A DNA stretch of 64,000 bases from Albula goreensis. Its lineage: Eukaryota > Chordata > Actinopteri > Albuliformes > Albulidae. Every line of letters starts with the position of its first letter. Position 1 is the stretch's first letter. The stretch is taken from NCBI GenBank assembly GCA_022829145.1, contig CM040746.1, positions 5,635,184-5,699,183 of the forward strand. Direction: 5' to 3'. Made by a program: the position numbers and the translations under genes. Shown here piece after piece: positions 52,801 through 64,000 of the stretch. The notes under the pieces were generated by a model. It had not been told where the DNA came from and did not search any database. It was given only the letters and a program-made list of their open reading frames with translations.

Positions 52801-55800
52801 AGACAAGGCAGTCAGGAAGAGGAAGAGCACTTGTTTAGCACTCTAAGAGCAGACAGTCGTGGGTGGACTGAACCGCCACCTGTGGCCCGCCGTATCGCTG
52901 CTCCGCAGAATGCAGGGAGCCCGGCAGCTGTGCCATGAGAGAGGCAGTACGCTTGCAGCTCCCCACCCTGTCCTCCTGCAGCTCTCCACATTCCTGCCTG
53001 CCACTCTGTCTTCCTCCTCTTACACCCAGGCTATTTCTGGGTGCGTCTTACGACCGCTTCAGCAACACGTCTCCAACGATCCAGTATCCAACCTGGACTC
53101 TATGAGCCAACACAAAAAATTCTGAAAAACGGATGGTGGATGATGCTAACACACACAAAAAAAGACATTTTCATTTGGTTTAAAATACTGACCTTTAAGT
53201 GAAATGTAGGCAGCGGTTCAAAGAGGTACCATGGTAAGAATTTAAGGGACGTTAGTGTACACAGGGACCACAGAGCAGCGAGAAATCAATACGAAAGGAA
53301 AGTGTAACATAAAACCTCTCACCATCTGTCTCTTGTTCTCTATCAAATGAGCTCCGATGATTCCCAGAAAAGAGCCAAACCCCAGCTGCAGAGGAGAGCA
53401 ACAGAACGCAAAGCAAATGTCAGTTGTTTAAAAAAAAAAAATGTACATTTAATAAAAGTAGAGCAATGACAAATCCAGACCACGGCCATCACAGACTCAT
53501 TCCGCTCGCTTTCTCCGAGCGTTAGCGCCTGAGCAGCAGCGGCAGGCCTGATGGTGATTTTACGTGACACTCCAGTTTACTAATGGGCACCTGGCCCACC
53601 TCCTCCTGTGGACTCAAATGTACGCCAGAACCTCTGAAATACAAACCCAAAAGCAGTACAAAAACAGCTGAAACATGACATTACGCCTCATCAATATCAC
53701 GCTCTGTAATTATAACTGTATTAAACCAAAAGGAGTCATCGTTTCCATTGATAAAAACACGGGTTACACAGACAGAGGGTCTTTGGATTAATGCGCTGTT
53801 GGACCAGAACACAGTCCAACGCAGACTCCTGATGGACACAGCTGCCTCAATGGGAAAACCACTCCAGAAAAGACACGTATGAAAAAAGAAAAGATACTCT
53901 GATGAGAAGGAAAAACAGCAATATAGTGGTATAGCAACACTGATATATTTAAGCGACAATTCTACTCAATTATCAGTTCAAATTCTTTAAACTGGTATTT
54001 TTTTGTCTTGTTCAAAGTTCTGACCATCAAAATTCTGCATTATCTCCATAACTGACATGTTCTATCACAGAGTCTTTACTATTTACATTTACATCTAGGC
54101 CTTTAGCAGACACACTTAGCAACAGAAACTGAAAACATTTTTACATTCAATTTTTACATTATTTTTACAATTCATACAGCTGGATATTTACTGAAGCTAT
54201 TCAGGCCGTTTACTTGATTAAATTCTATTGAAAAAACAAAATTGAGCCAATTTTAGATTCAATTAGTCATGGCATCTATGCAACTTAAAAATGTATAGAA
54301 TATTTCTATCATACAAACACCGCACGAACAAAATGATGGTTGGAATGATAGTTTCCAAAAAATTCATAATTCCTTCATTTTGGGAGTGCCTTGCGCTCTG
54401 CACATTCTGCAGATGTATGAGGTGTAGCGTTCCCCTTAAGCTTGCACACAGGAGTGGCTGCGGGTACACGTACTGCTAAGCGCTAGTGTGGCGCTCTCGT
54501 CAGCACAGTCAGGAGCAACGAAAAATAGGAAAGTGCTCTATTTCTGCATGTATGATGACCAAATGTCCCATGTACTTCCTTTTCTACTGTCTCCTGTTCA
54601 TTGTTCCACCAAAGCATGAATATGGGAGTACGTATCAGGGGTGGAAGGCTAGCTGAGCGTAAGGCTGGGGGATATGCACACTGCTACACCGTTAGTGTGT
54701 AAATTTGGAGGCTGCCTTATGGTTCATATTTCTGCATTTTAAGCTTATTTATGCAATTCAGTATTACTTTCAAACAAACGCTCACAATCCTATTATTCTA
54801 CGGTACTCCATTCTCACTGACCTCCAGATAAACAACAGATTCCTCATCTGGTCTATGTCAAGGGTCTGGCACAGTCTGATTATTATGGGGTAATTATAGA
54901 CATCACGGAGGACTCTTATTTGGAAACACTCTGCTGGATGTTTGAGTATGCACGACTTGACATGACCATGGAAGGCACATTCTCACATAACACACACTGC
55001 ATACAAAAACTTTTAAAGCAATCTCTCTCACTATCGAAATCACATGGCACAGATCACAAAATGTCTTCCCTCAGAATATGAATCAAGTTATTGACTGTAA
55101 GTAATATTCAAAAGGGATGTAGTTTTTAAGCCTAAGATATGAAGGGAAAAAAATGACAAAACCATTCAATTTACAAACTTTTCCACAGTCAACAGTACAA
55201 CGAGAAAGGAACACAACTGTCGCCACAGCAGAACTAGGTAGGGCGCAGTTCTTTGGTTAATTGACATGTTAACGGAAGCAGACACCTTGGTTGGGGTTGC
55301 GTAATGTGGTGATACAGTGTGTTCGGGCTCTAAGGACAGGGTCTCGCAGCAGGTGGGGATATGGGCCTGGATGCTAATGTGACCTCACAGGCGCATGATT
55401 AACGGTAAAAAGGTCCTCTGTCCACCGACAGGGAGAATCACTGCATGGAAAGTGTTGAAATGACACCTGTGGTGAGAGCGGTCGGGACTCAGGTTACGCT
55501 AGCACTGATTTATGGAAAGAAAGCACGACTATTTAACCCCCATCTTCAGCTTTTCAGGTTTCAAACTTACAATGACCCCTGGGTAGTAGCCTCCCACGGT
55601 GATGTTCTGAGTCCTGGTTGTTGCAGCCAGTCCGATTGTGAGAATGAGAATAGACACGACAAACAGCAAGGCGGTCACTATGATGGACTTCCTTTTCCTC
55701 CGCTTGAATGATCCTTCAGGAAGAAAAGGAATTAACAGTTACATCGTTGCCTTGAGAAGACACTCTTTCTGGTAAATGCAAGAGACCTACACAGCTCAGA

Positions 55801-57692
55801 CATAATCCATTCATTAAAGCTGAAATATTTACTCCTGTCTCTACAGATGATCAATCAATTTTTAAAGTTTACGCCTCTACATTGTAAAAATCCAGAAACC
55901 CCTATGTATGTTGTCGAGCATAGTTTCACACTGAAAAATGAAAAAAGAGTCTTCTGGGTCCAAATTGATTTGGGGCATTTCAAATACTTTTCTGGACACA
56001 GGACACAATCCTTGAATATTCGGGACAAGTGGCACCACTACAGACAAAGGTGCTGGAGAACATCGATTTTTGCCACGGGCTACCTGCAAGCTCATTGGTG
56101 CCCTCATATTTCTGAGGGGGGATTAGAAAAGTTTGCCTGAGTGTACATGTATCACAAAGCAACAGCCAGAGATTTTCCCACCACTGAAAGCTGCTTCACA
56201 TTGAGCTCCGCCTACACAGAGTCATGATTGGTCAGAAGTAGTAAGTGGCCATTGGTTTACTAACACTGAGCATCCCTGAGGTTAGGTGGAGTTATGCCAC
56301 AACAGACAGCAGTTTGTTGGGCTCACAGTCACACTTACGCAGCCTACTGCTTCAGTAACTATATAATTATGTAGCCCCATTTGTCAGATTCTTGAGTATG
56401 AATAAATATCTAGTTTCTACATATTCATTAGAGGCTACACATTTACTTAAGATTTGTAGGAGGCACAAGTCTGCGTGGAGGACCTACCCACCTGGGAACT
56501 GAACCTGCAGCCCCTAGGATACAGCCACAACTCTTACCCATAATGCCACACTGCCACCCCAAGAACCACTAAACATCCAGGGCACATCCAAACCCAGCAT
56601 GCACACACCCATTCTCACCAGAAGCTAGAAAAGAAAAAAATATAGAACTACCAACACACATTCAATGTACATGGAAACGTTTTTTTTTTAATTCAAGCAA
56701 TTCTAGTAAGTGTAATTCTGCATTTCTTCAAAAAAAAAAAAAATAAAACAAAACTAAAATGTCAGTTTTCAAGTCGATTGACATGATTCTGATCCACAGT
56801 CCATAACATTCCATCCCATAGATCTTCAGTGTTTTCCAAGAGAAGCTTAATACACACTATACAAAAATAAAATAATTTGGACATCGATATTTCTGCCACA
56901 AAAGCAGCAGTTCAAACTCAGAACATAACCCGAACGCTTGGATTTTGGAGAAACACCTGTGATAATGGCGGCTACTCTGATAGGAACCTAAAAAACTATT
57001 TAGGACAGCAGTGCCGCACGTAACCTACAATGTACAGAAATCATTTGAGCTAATCTAAAAACGTCATGGACGAGTATTGCGTCTATCAAGGAAGAGCTGC
57101 ACCTGCAGAACCACAAAAATAAAGGGAAAAAGGTTGCAGACATCGTATAATAAACTACAACAACTTGAGGGCAAAAACACGTGAAACAAGAATAACACGG
57201 ACGTTCGAAGTAGCAGATCCATTTATAGAACGCCGTGTTCTCCCCGAAAATGTGTATGCTCATCTATCAATGACGCGTGCTACCTCAAAAATATTTTCCT
57301 GTTATTTTACAAACCCCTCCGGTCCCTTGCTTGGCCAGTACGCCTGCTACAATATGGTCATAATTTAAGAGTCGGGATGTAAATCCTTCATTTAATTAGC
57401 TCATTCACATATTTGAAATACTAGGCTACACAATAAACAACAAAGCAAATACACGGATGGTTCCTAAGGTGTTGCGCAAGACAGAATGAATATACATAGC
57501 CGAAGCATCACTGCTGTATTTTTTTTTCACCGTTTTTGTAAGAGTAGTAGCAGCTTGTATGTTTGAAAGAACCCTCGCACAGAATCAGTACTCTTTACAT
57601 TCACACACTCCAAACACTGCATTGACCTTGCACATACCCATAGTATCGGAGAGACTTATTCCATTGGCTTGTTGGTTCAGTCCGGCTGGCAT
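40888..57692 (-). CDS. tmem255a: Transmembrane protein 255A (FAM70A), 9 coding exons, 318 aa
   Basis: Four-pass membrane protein of unknown biochemical role. Minus-strand exons: 57692-57638, 55713-55571, 53385-53323, 47921-47832, 47335-47270, 46942-46854, 43058-42896, 41494-41351, 41031-40888; total 957 nt, all phases consistent. TM1 about residues 29-50 ([19 protein letters not shown]), sequon NIT in [12 protein letters not shown]2 about 64-82, TM3 in exon 4 ([20 protein letters not shown]). A cysteine-rich loop follows ([12 protein letters not shown]), then TM4 about 191-219 ([20 protein letters not shown]). The cytosolic tail is Pro/Tyr-rich with PPxY-type motifs (PPYTAY, PPYYPP, PPPYSP), likely WW-domain ligands. 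Human TMEM255A is 349 or 325 aa. Synteny (next to ZBTB33) chooses A over TMEM255B. Introns carry several minisatellites. Confidence 0.96.
42315..42595. repeat. About 20-bp minisatellite in tmem255a intron 7
   Basis: About 13 degenerate units of CTATACAGCGCTATGAGCC with occasional TGAGCC insertions and CTATAAAGC variants. A single related unit (CATACAGCGCTATGAGCCTG) lies 1.9 kb away near 40472 in the tmem255a 3' UTR. Confidence 0.85.
43070..45590 (-). other. tmem255a: tmem255a intron 6, proximal part
   Basis: Non-coding. A short AGATAATA reiteration near 43515-43560 and homopolymers only; no gene seen. Confidence 0.5.
45600..46008. repeat. 35-bp minisatellite in tmem255a intron 6
   Basis: About 11-12 units of TGCTGTTATTTCAGTCACAA, TACCACAACACAAAG. 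The distal copies lose a few bases and shift from GTTATTTCAG to GTCATTTCAG. Confidence 0.9.
47937..49018. repeat. 26-bp minisatellite, about 41 copies, abutting tmem255a exon 4 acceptor
   Basis: Unit GACCAGAGGAACAGAGACAA, TGGGAA, with occasional extra G making 27 bp and C/T or A/C variants. It begins about 15 bp from the exon 4 splice acceptor. On the transcribed strand it is pyrimidine-rich (TTCCCATTGTCTCTGTTCC, TCTGGTC). Because 26 is not a multiple of 3 and the unit has no stop codon, it creates ORFs of about 390-420 aa in nearly every frame of both strands; none is a gene. Confidence 0.97.
49842..49900. mobile_element. Dispersed repeat fragment (copy 2)
   Basis: CTCTAGCGGCCACTCCTGG followed by GGCTGGGTACCTGCAC matches 12436-12470 in upf3b intron 9. 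Family unknown; extent uncertain. Confidence 0.5.
50252..50435. mobile_element. Foldback (inverted-repeat) element in tmem255a intron 3
   Basis: CAGTCCTGGAGGGCT at 50296-50310 has its exact reverse complement AGCCCTCCAGGACTG at 50411-50425. The outer parts (AAAACCAGCACCGTCACTG on the left, CCTGCAGACACTGC on the right) are also loosely inverted. The arms resemble the piece at 58815-58875 (GGTCCTGGGGAACCACTGTG, CTGGTTTTTATTCCAACC), so this is probably a non-autonomous dispersed element. Family not identified. Confidence 0.6.
52490..52692. repeat. 32-bp repeat with alternating variants
   Basis: About six units of GAGAGTGACACACTGT followed alternately by ACCAGCTCTTCAGTCT and TCTTGCTCTTCAGTCT, giving a 64-bp higher-order pattern. 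In tmem255a intron 3. Confidence 0.85.
54082..54215. mobile_element. Fish SINE-type tail fragment
   Basis: TTTACATTTACATCTAGGCC, TTTAGCAGACACACTTAGCA, then ACAGCTGGATATTTACTGAA and GCTATTCAGG match the widespread fish motif catttagcagacgcttttatcc ... ctggatatttactgaagcaattcagg, recalled from many fish genomes. A central part is degraded. In tmem255a intron 2. Confidence 0.6.
55730..57630 (-). other. tmem255a: tmem255a intron 1
   Basis: Non-coding. A short piece at about 56490-56570 (GAACTGAACCTGCAGCCCC, then CATAATGCCACACTGCCACC) resembles the end of a degraded interspersed repeat; similar words occur near 41265. No exon seen. Confidence 0.5.
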
Positions 57693-57699
57693 TTTTTAT

Positions 57700-58800
57700 C
57701 GCATATGGGAGTACAGGATTATGATAAAGGACGTTTTAAAAACGTAACCTCCATTCAGTGGTACAAATAACTTGGCGTACAGTACCAACGCTCAAGAAAC
57801 CTTAGCTTGCTAGGGCACTGGCTGATTGCAAACGTCCCTGTTGCCGCCACGGTTGTCTCGTATTAATCTACGTCTTCACCCATGTCCCCTGTTTTCATCC
57901 AAATCCCCGCACCTCATCCGCGGCGCACTATCCGAAAGCTCCGATCTGCGCATGTACCGCCCTTTCCACTATTACACACACTCTAGGAAACGCAAAAGAG
58001 ATAAGACTGAAAACCTGCAAGAATTACACGTTGTATTCATCCAAATTGTGCTGTACCACTCCCTTTCCAGACACAAAAACAGATTTTAAAAATTGTGAAT
58101 AGTTTTGAAACATATAATGTTTAATGTATAATTGCTCTTTTAATCACGTGCAACTAGTGGTCCTATGTGAGGAACGTTTTTGTTGATTGGTGTAAACATC
58201 CGCACTGCCATTTCTGAGGTTTCCCTCCCTGCCCTTAAATTATTAATTTTCATCACTAATAACTGTCTTTAAACTCGAAATTAGCTCCAGAGGAGTAGGA
58301 AGGACCGACTAACATCTGGAGAGAAAGTTATGGAAAGAGCACCACTCTGTGGTAGGTTTAAAGTTGCAATGAGACCAAAGGAACTAACAAATTACATTCT
58401 GCACATAACGATAGCCTTCATACAAGTAACCCCACACAACTACCACTTAGTGAACGAATTGGCGCCCCATTTGCAACACTGCGTCAGCACATAAATAATG
58501 TATGAGCTGCTACATTGTAAACCTTAAATCCTTGTATGAGTCCATGTTTTATAAATAATCCATGCTTTTTGATTATATAAATATTACAATGCATACTAGA
58601 AACATTCCCATAAGTACTAAGTTACCAAAAATAGCCTTCAAATTGGCTTACGTAATATTATTTACTTGTCAAGAGGAATTCCTTGACGCATTTTACTTGA
58701 GTGTAGACAAATTCTGATTAAAAATTAAATTGACTTCTGCAATTTGGATATTATTATTGTTGTTGTTAATTTGAAGCCCTTGCGCAGCAGCAGAGAAGCT
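57700..58800. other. tmem255a upstream region
   Basis: Presumed 5' UTR and promoter of tmem255a followed by AT-rich spacer. No TATA or CCAAT arrangement that I would defend. Confidence 0.4.
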
Positions 58801-58809
58801 CCACACAAG

Positions 58810-58885
58810 CCATCTACTGCAGTGGTTCTCAACATAGGTCCTGGGGAACCACTGTGTATGCTGGTTTTTATTCCAACCACAACTG
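58810..58885. mobile_element. Dispersed fish repeat fragment
   Basis: CAGTGGTTCTCAACATAGGT, CCTGGGGAACCACTGTGTAT, GCTGGTTTTTATTCCAACC: a pattern recalled from many fish genomes. It is related to the two arms of the foldback element at 50252-50435. Confidence 0.55.
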
Positions 58886-59047
58886 CAACCCCAGAATCTT
58901 AACAAGTTGTTAATTGTTCAATTGTTCATGCTTTTCATGATTAGAGAGGTAATTTGCCATTATAGCTATGCGTGTCATGAAGAAAAAGCTCTTATATTCA
59001 CGTTGTGTTTATGTGATTTTGCAAACAAATACAAAAAGAGTACATTT

Positions 59048-59770
59048 TTATCCCTGTGTAATGCAGTGAAGTGCAGTGTGGTGTATATCCCTGTATAATG
59101 CAGTGAAGCACAGTGTGGTGTATATCCCTGTGTGAGCAGTGAAGCATAGTGTGGTGTATATCCCTGTGTAATGCAGTGAAGTGCAGTGTGGTGTATATCC
59201 CTGTGTAATGCAGTGCAGCGCAGTGTGGTGTATATCCCTGTGTAATGCAGTGAAGTGCAGCAGTGTGGTGTATATCCCTGTGTAATGCAGTGAAGTGCAG
59301 TGTGGTGTATATCCCTGTATAATGCAGTGAAGCACAGTGTGGTGTATATCCCTGTGTGAGCAGTGAAGCATAGTGTGGTGTATATCCCTGTGTAATGCAG
59401 TGAAGTGCAGTGTGGTGTATATCCCTGTGTAATGCAGTGAAGTGCAGTGTGGTGTATATCCCTGTTTAATGCAGTGAAGTGCAGTGTGGTGTATATCCCT
59501 GTGTAATGCAGTGAAGCACAGTGTGGTGTATATCCCTGTTTAATGCAGTGAAATGCAGTATGGTATATATCCCTGTGTAATGCAGTGAAGCACAGTGTGG
59601 TGTATATCCCTGTTTAATGCAGTGAAATGCAGTGTGGTGTATATCCCTGTGTAATGCAGTGAAGCACAGTGTGGTGTATATCCCTGTTTAATGCAGTGAA
59701 GTGCAGTGTGGTGTATATCCCTGTGTAATGCAGTGAAGCACAGTGTGGTGTATCTCCCTGTGTGAGCAGT
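59048..59770. repeat. 37-bp minisatellite, about 19-20 copies
   Basis: Unit TGTAATGCAGTGAAGTGCAG, TGTGGTGTATATCCCTG. Variants (TGTTTAATG, GAAGCACAG, shortened TGTGAGCAG) recur in groups, so multi-unit blocks were duplicated. The 107-aa open frame on the minus strand is a by-product. Confidence 0.95.
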
Positions 59771-60329
59771 GAGGCCTTTGAATGTTAGAGTAAGAGTGAG
59801 GCCCAGAGTGGACCTTTTCCTGTACGGGTCACAGCACCATCAGAAACCCCTTTGGCTCTCCTGAACCGGGGCTGGAGACCTTGAGTTAAAGGGAACCTGA
59901 AGGGGTAACTAATGCTAATAAGGAGAAATGTCCTCATAATTTACTCTTCACTAAATGAATTTATTAGTGTTTTAACTTGGTGGGTTTTTGTCTCTTGAAA
60001 TTTCTCCTATTCCTGTGGGACACTAACTTACCCTTTATAACTCCAATACATTGCATATATGCATATTACTACAAAGCAATGAATATATTGTTTTATTATC
60101 ATACTTAAACTGAGTATAAAAGGATGGTGTGGATATGCAGGAGAAAGCTATAGACATGAAGCTGACTGTGGAGGATGAGCATGGTTATTGTTATGGTAAT
60201 TATTATCCCAGAGGAGTTCAGTGACACCTGTTGGCTGTTGTGAGTACAGGCTCTTTCTCGGCATGTGGCTGAGGTAGCTGTTTGTGAATATATCTGTACA
60301 TATCCGTAATATATCACAGCATCTCAGAT

Positions 60330-60500
60330 TGCACAAGATGAGAGCACACCCTGAGAGTACAGTGTCTCAGCATAGTATAAGAGCACAGCATGAGAGCACA
60401 GTATAAGAACACAGCATGAGAGAGAGCACAGTTAAGAGCACAACATGAGAGCACAGCCTGAGAGCACAGTATAAGAACACAGCATGAGAGAGAGCACAGC
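60330..60500. repeat. AGAGCACAGCATG/AGTATAAGA short repeat
   Basis: Irregular tandem of GAGAGCACAGCATGA and ACAGTATAAGAACACAGC words, units about 11-22 bp. Confidence 0.7.
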
Positions 60501-60509
60501 CTCTCAGTT

Positions 60510-63500
60510 TTTGGTTCATATCTCAGTGACCTACACATTAGTCCGGACTAATCAGAACAATTAGTCAGGAATATTAGAACATTTTTTAAAATAAAACCCT
60601 GAATTTAAATTCCTACAGTTTCGTTTAACAAAAATGAAATAAATGGATGACTAAAGCCATGGACTCTGCAATGCCGGCCATTTTCTGAGGCCTGGGAGGT
60701 GAGACCAGCTATACCAGCTGATACACTCCACTGCAGGCAAGTCTCATTCAGATGTGCTTGTGTTGAAGGAAACCAGGAACCAGGCTAGGTATCCAGTATT
60801 CAGGAGTATCCAGAAGTCCAGATATTAACCAAGTGAGGTATCAGGTTACCCATCTATCATGCTTAACTCACCCCAGTTCACATTGAGAGGCAGTGCTATG
60901 CCCACACAATGGACTCACTCCTCTGCTGAAGGCCCTGTGTTTCCCAGCATGCAATGCAAGCTCCACAGTGAGGGTATCGTCAGTGATTCGCCCACTGCAC
61001 TGGCTGTCTGGCAGCGTGTCCTTCTCCCTGGGGAGTGCGTAGGGGAAGCATGGCCACTGTGATGCTGTCACCATGGCAACTGTTGGACACCCCACCCCCC
61101 ACTCGCCATGACATTGATTTTGGATGCATTTGAGGTGTGTAATACAGAATGGTATGTATTTGTAGCTTTGGCTAAAGTTCTCCTACCTCCACAAACTGTG
61201 TAGATGGGTCACAGACCCGCGGTTGGTGATTTATATATAAAACCAGTTATATGTGGCAGAAAGCTAATTTTATCAACCACATATCTACATTAATTGTGCC
61301 AGGGATTCATTCATATTCATATAAAGGGTCTAATTTAGTAATACAGTTCTACACTTCTACACTGGTTTTGTTTTTAAAGTCAAGATGTACTCAGTTTTAA
61401 AACCTAAGTTATATTAATAATTTTTTCACTAAAACACAGTTTTACCTTTTATTTGCTTGTAATATTCTTTTATCTCACAGAAGTGTGTGTTCTAAAATGA
61501 TGGTAACAGTCAGGAATAGGAATAAATTTCGTTTTTCAAATTTGGCCTTTTTAGGCCTCCGTAAACAAATAAATCATTCTTTGTCCTGCTTATAAACAGT
61601 GAAGTTTGTACTAACTAACTTATGTTTTTGTACCAAATACCTAAAGTAATAATGAGACTATTATAATAACCCTTGAGTTTGACTTTAAAAAGGCTTCGCT
61701 GAAGTACCCGTACAGCTCATACATAATGGCTGTGATTAAGCCATAAGTGAAAGTATGCCCTGCTAAGCTCAGAGTGTTTATGGAGGTAAATATGCACACC
61801 ATATAGACCCATAAACACACATGGGCTACTGCTGCGTCAGACCAGAATACGACATTTTCGCCAATGATATACGTGTAGTCTGAGCACAGACCTTTATCAC
61901 ATATACAAGATCAAATAAATGATTGAGAGAATTAAATAAGCGCAGAAGTTGGAATGAAATCTTGGAGCTGATCTTTTGCTTCACTGTCAATTTCCCAGGG
62001 AGCTGCACAAATGTGATATAACCATGATTTGATTATCTTTGTGTTACCAGTGGGCATTCAAAAGTACATGCAATGGGAACGATGCTTATCGTGCTGACTA
62101 CAAATCCCATGTGTCTGTGTTTCTCTGGGAGCCCCATGCTGCAGTCGTACTGAACTCCAGGCATGGAGGACCAGCATGCAGACTGATGACTGTTCTGAAG
62201 AGCTGTATCCACCAGCTGGTCCACATGCGTTTTCACCAAAATGATACGTGCAAACCGTGGCCAGTGAGTTCAGCAAAAAACATTGAAACTGAGTCAAAAA
62301 CATTACATGAAGTTAACAGCTGGGTGAAGCAGATGAAATAACGGAGCAGAAAAAACAGAGGTAACTCATAGCAAAACTCACTGTGTACTTCGGCCCTGCT
62401 TTGTGCATGTGGGAATGGTGACTATATTTTTTAAATATACTTATGCTTTTATTGTGATAATTCTTGATGGTTGCCAGCACCAATGTCATTGGCTTCTCTG
62501 GACCTTATTGCATCTGCAGATCCCATGATAACTTTCATACAATAAGTTTATGGCTTTGTTTTTGACCAAAGTCCTGCATGGAAATTTATAGTCACTGTGC
62601 ACCAACTGTAATTCACAGCAATATATATGACTGGTTTTTTTTTTTTTTTTTTTTTTACAGCTGGTTATTGGCCAAAGTACAGACACACAGAGTGACAACT
62701 CAAGATTGACATGAAGAGATCAATCTGAAAATACAGTGAAAATAAATACAGTTCAAATTAAATTTAAGTAAACACAGGTTTACATCTGTATCTTACACAT
62801 CATCCATATGTTCTGAGTTTAACAGCTCTTGGCGAAAAGGAGTACTGGTATCTTTTTGTACAACTCAGTGGAAGAGATTGACAAACAAGTTCTGTCATAA
62901 AATTATGGTGTTTCTAACAGAGGAAGAAAAAACCTGACACAGTCATACAAAACAGGAAAGCATCTTTATTTTTTCATGTTCCTCACTTCCTTTCGATAGA
63001 CAGACATGCCTTGACATCCCTTAACAGACTGAGTCCAACCCAACAATGAGGAGAGAAGTCAGACACACCTAAAAGGCACAGCCTACCAGGAAAGGCCTTC
63101 CTGCTGCCATGCTGCAGTAACCAGTGTTCTGATTGGAAAGCAGCTGGGGAATGACAAAGCACACACCGGGGTGCATTCCAATACTTTGCCTTGTCTCCTC
63201 GTTTTCTCCCCTTGTCTCCTACCCTGGAAGCATGTGGAGGAAAGGAGTAGGAGGAGGAAACAAGAGGAAGATTAAAACGAAAATTGGAACAGCTAATCAG
63301 ATTAGCCCACCAAAGTCAAAGTCAACCTCTGCTATTGGTGAAGTCATGTAACTTCGACTGATTCCAAGGATACCAACACCAATCAAAATATTCTGTGGGT
63401 TGGTCTTTTAATCTGACTGATTGTTAGCACAGTGATGTCACCCAGAAATGTGAAAAGACTTCTGCTGTAGGATACATTGATGTATCTTCCGTTTGGAGGA

Positions 63501-64000
63501 GGCAAGTGAAGGATACAAAATCTCATCTCCTACCTTTTTGGAACAGTGGAGGGAGGGAGGGAGGGAGGACACCTAAGTTTCCGGGGCACGAAGGAAACGA
63601 GGAGACAAGTGGAAGACACGAGGAGATAAATCTGAGTACTGGACACATCTATTGGTCCCAAAGCTGTGGTCCTCCAAAAATACAGCACTGTGCAGCTTTT
63701 AAAAGTTTACCGTGTTCCTCTTGAAACACATTTGTTCCCCCAACACAAAAGAGAACTACTCAGTGTGGTAGCAGCTCAAAATCACCCTACCCCTCTCGGA
63801 TGACCCACCACCCACCTCCCCGACTGACTTTAAACCAAAGATGATGGATGACGTTTTGAAAACAATGAATGCAGATAGAGTTGAAAATGTATTAAAACAG
63901 GGCCTTTGTGTTAATATTTATGTTTACACTATTATCCTTTCCCTGAGAAATGATAAATGATGAAAAATACAGAGATGTGTTTCCCCCTGTAAAGTGGCAA
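60510..64000. other. Gene-poor flank beyond tmem255a
   Basis: In mammals ATP1B4 lies next; no Na,K-ATPase beta coding exon is visible here. An open stretch with splice-like ends at 62051-62262 and a possible palindromic element at 63140-63640 are noted as findings. A T19 tract occurs near 62636. Confidence 0.4.

Larger units (their letters stand above)
49050..53320 (-). other. tmem255a: tmem255a intron 3, distal part
   Basis: Non-coding intron of mixed composition. It contains dispersed repeat pieces near 49843 and 50252-50435, an A18 tract near 51012 and a 32-bp repeat at 52490-52690. No coding exon recognised. Confidence 0.5.

Noticed and set aside
59048..59371. 107-aa minus-strand ORF
   Set aside because: Made entirely of 37-bp repeat units.
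62039..62341. Na,K-ATPase beta (ATP1B4) exon expected by synteny
   Set aside because: The translated sequence shows no beta-subunit features; the neighbour probably lies beyond the window.

Overview
The window is nuclear DNA of a ray-finned fish, most likely a teleost. All coding sequence is split by GT-AG introns, introns and spacers are AT-rich and full of minisatellites, and decayed fish-type SINE and LINE pieces are scattered through it. Every known gene belongs to the conserved vertebrate block found on human Xq24. The order is sowahd (+, 5' end cut by the window), rpl39 (-), upf3b (-), ndufa1 (+), a small two-exon gene I do not recognise (+), nkap (-), zbtb33/Kaiso (+) and tmem255a (-). 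Order and strands match the mammalian arrangement.

Layout: 0-1.6 kb sowahd; 1.6-3.1 kb spacer with a 38-bp minisatellite; 3.1-6.1 kb rpl39 with an intronic H/ACA snoRNA identified as SNORA69; 6.1-10.9 kb gene-free block of nested tandem duplications; 10.9-17.6 kb upf3b (10 coding exons, 452 aa); 18.6-20.0 kb two oppositely oriented non-LTR retrotransposon fragments; 20.1-21.3 kb ndufa1 (70 aa); 23.5-24.7 kb a two-exon gene for a 101-aa protein starting MGC; 26.2-29.9 kb nkap (8 exons, 378 aa); 32.06-36.8 kb zbtb33 (one coding exon, 954 aa, with a large HGPPVA-type repeat tail); 37.6-38.3 kb a 50-bp minisatellite apparently grown from a tRNA-derived SINE; 40.1-57.7 kb tmem255a (9 coding exons, 318 aa, introns loaded with minisatellites); 57.7-64 kb gene-poor flank with a 37-bp minisatellite.

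The genes do not form one pathway. rpl39 (ribosome), its snoRNA (5.8S rRNA modification), upf3b (exon-junction complex and nonsense-mediated decay) and nkap (splicing and transcriptional repression) all concern RNA and translation; ndufa1 is mitochondrial complex I, zbtb33 a methyl-DNA-binding repressor and tmem255a a four-pass membrane protein. I found no new multi-gene system. The most interesting items are the unrecognised MGC-protein gene in the position and orientation AKAP14 has in mammals, the Kaiso repeat tail, the pyrimidine-rich 26-bp minisatellite placed against a tmem255a splice acceptor, and the nested duplications at 6.5-9.3 kb. Exon boundaries were worked out by hand from splice sites, reading phase and family conservation, and the summed exons of every spliced gene give an intact frame.
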